Below, one piece after another: positions 63,442 to 64,000 of a DNA stretch of 64,000 nucleotides (positions are counted from its first letter, which is position 1; every line of letters starts with the position of its first letter). Made by a program: the position numbers and the translations under genes. The DNA is taken from assembly GCA_026416815.1 (NCBI GenBank), contig JAOAEJ010000053.1:1-64000 (forward strand), written 5' to 3'. The notes beneath the pieces were generated by a model. The model had not been told where the DNA came from. It searched no databases and worked only from the letters and a program-made list of their open reading frames with translations. This stretch comes from Clostridia bacterium (GTDB taxonomy: Bacteria > Bacillota > Clostridia > Acetivibrionales > DSM-2933).

Positions 63442-64000
63442 CTATTTTGTACCGAAAGCTTCCAAAATCATTTGAAGTGTAGAAAGGGTATATTCCTTTA
63501 GCGGAAAATTGTATTGACTGAATCTCCACTTGAGACATATGGTTTTGCATGTCCCATAAATCGTATATGCCAGCTTTTCAGCATCGGTACTGTTAGAGAT
63601 TTGCCCGACTTTCTGGGCTTCTTCAATAACTTCCATGATAAAGTCTATACGCCTTAGAAAAATACCTCTAATTTTTTCACCTAATTCCGGGTCGCACGCT
63701 AAAATGTCATAAGATTGAGTAATTGCTGTGATGGCAGGATAATTCTCGTAATACTCGCTGTAAGAATTTACAAAGAAGTTTATAGCCTCTTTTGGGTTGT
63801 TCAACTTTATCCGCGTTGTCGTAATAATATCTGGATCATATTGTGAATAGCAATCTAACACAGCACTGAGAAGTTCATTCTTTGTCTTAAAGTGTTTGAA
63901 GATGGTTGCTTCTGATATTCCTTGCCTTTTGGCGATTTCTCTAGTAGATGTACCTTGTACGCCGAATTCATTTATAACATCAATGGTAGTGAATATAATA
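63442..64000 (-). CDS. TetR-family transcriptional regulator, cut by the window edge
   Basis: The frame is open to the right edge, so the true start lies outside. The visible N-terminal part has the TetR helix-turn-helix: INEFGVQGTSTREIAKRQGIS followed by EATIFKHFKTKNELLSAVLDCY. The 140 C-terminal residues form the helical ligand domain. Its stop lies 18 bases before cheY, so it is the first visible gene of the chemosensory operon and may control it in response to an unknown ligand. Confidence 0.85.
   Translation of the reverse strand, partial: IIFTTIDVINEFGVQGTSTREIAKRQGISEATIFKHFKTKNELLSAVLDCYSQYDPDIITTTRIKLNNPKEAINFFVNSYSEYYENYPAITAITQSYDILACDPELGEKIRGIFLRRIDFIMEVIEEAQKVGQISNSTDAEKLAYTIYGTCKTICLKWRFSQYNFPLKEYTLSTLQMILEAFGTK

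Noticed and set aside
1-64000. tRNA, rRNA or CRISPR arrays
   Set aside because: No cloverleaf T-arm pattern, ribosomal RNA segment or regularly spaced direct repeat was seen; the repeats present are dispersed inverted-repeat elements.

Overview
The window looks like a piece of chromosome from an AT-rich, spore-forming, anaerobic clostridium. The supports are a GerA/GerC/GerB germinant-receptor operon, a LysM spore-coat-like protein, CBO0543, DUF1540, DUF3793 and DUF2325 family genes, strong GGAGG-type ribosome sites, and a carbohydrate economy built on maltodextrin. The Acetivibrio/Ruminiclostridium side of the Clostridia is a reasonable guess, but I cannot fix genus from sequence alone. I see no rRNA, tRNA, CRISPR array, transposase gene or replication origin.

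Layout. 0.1-3 kb: an orphan phage Gam-like gene, a CmpB-like membrane protein and a LysM protein, separated by short interspersed repeats. 3.1-12.8 kb: a minus-strand alpha-glucan locus (LacI-type regulator, binding lipoprotein, two permeases, a membrane-anchored amylase, a second GH13 enzyme and an alpha-glucan phosphorylase) with a clear promoter and operator before the regulator. 13-25 kb: housekeeping and accessory genes, including a CorC-like protein, an orphan chemoreceptor, an M-box (Mg2+) riboswitch followed by a 28-codon reading frame and a CorA transporter, homoserine dehydrogenase, a copper-amine-oxidase-domain lipoprotein and a YidC homologue. 25-30.7 kb: a metal-related stretch with a Fur-box promoter driving DUF2325-DUF3793, a TerC protein, and a DedA protein behind a yybP-ykoY (Mn2+) riboswitch. 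30.7-34.7 kb: a four-gene germinant receptor operon. 34.8-42.7 kb: accessory genes and two decaying genes (a 5'-truncated class D beta-lactamase and an N-terminal fragment of a DUF255 gene). 42.8-51.7 kb: the intact DUF255 protein, a large secreted GH13 enzyme, oligoendopeptidase F, an aminotransferase and a lipoprotein. 52-64 kb: a minus-strand chemosensory operon (TetR-like, CheY, CheA, CheW, MCP, CheR, CheB, a 1407-residue hybrid kinase, a receiver protein) with no flagellar gene in view.

The least explained content is non-coding. Three families of short elements with terminal inverted repeats (about 126, 100 and 129 bp; no transposase), plus a 38-bp hairpin, are scattered between genes. 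Two of these insertions supply the stop codon of the adjacent gene (LysM protein and TerC), two lie between a gene and its terminator, and one carries the 38-bp hairpin nested inside it. With the two metal riboswitches, the Fur promoter and the possible Mg2+ leader peptide, these are the observations most worth following up.
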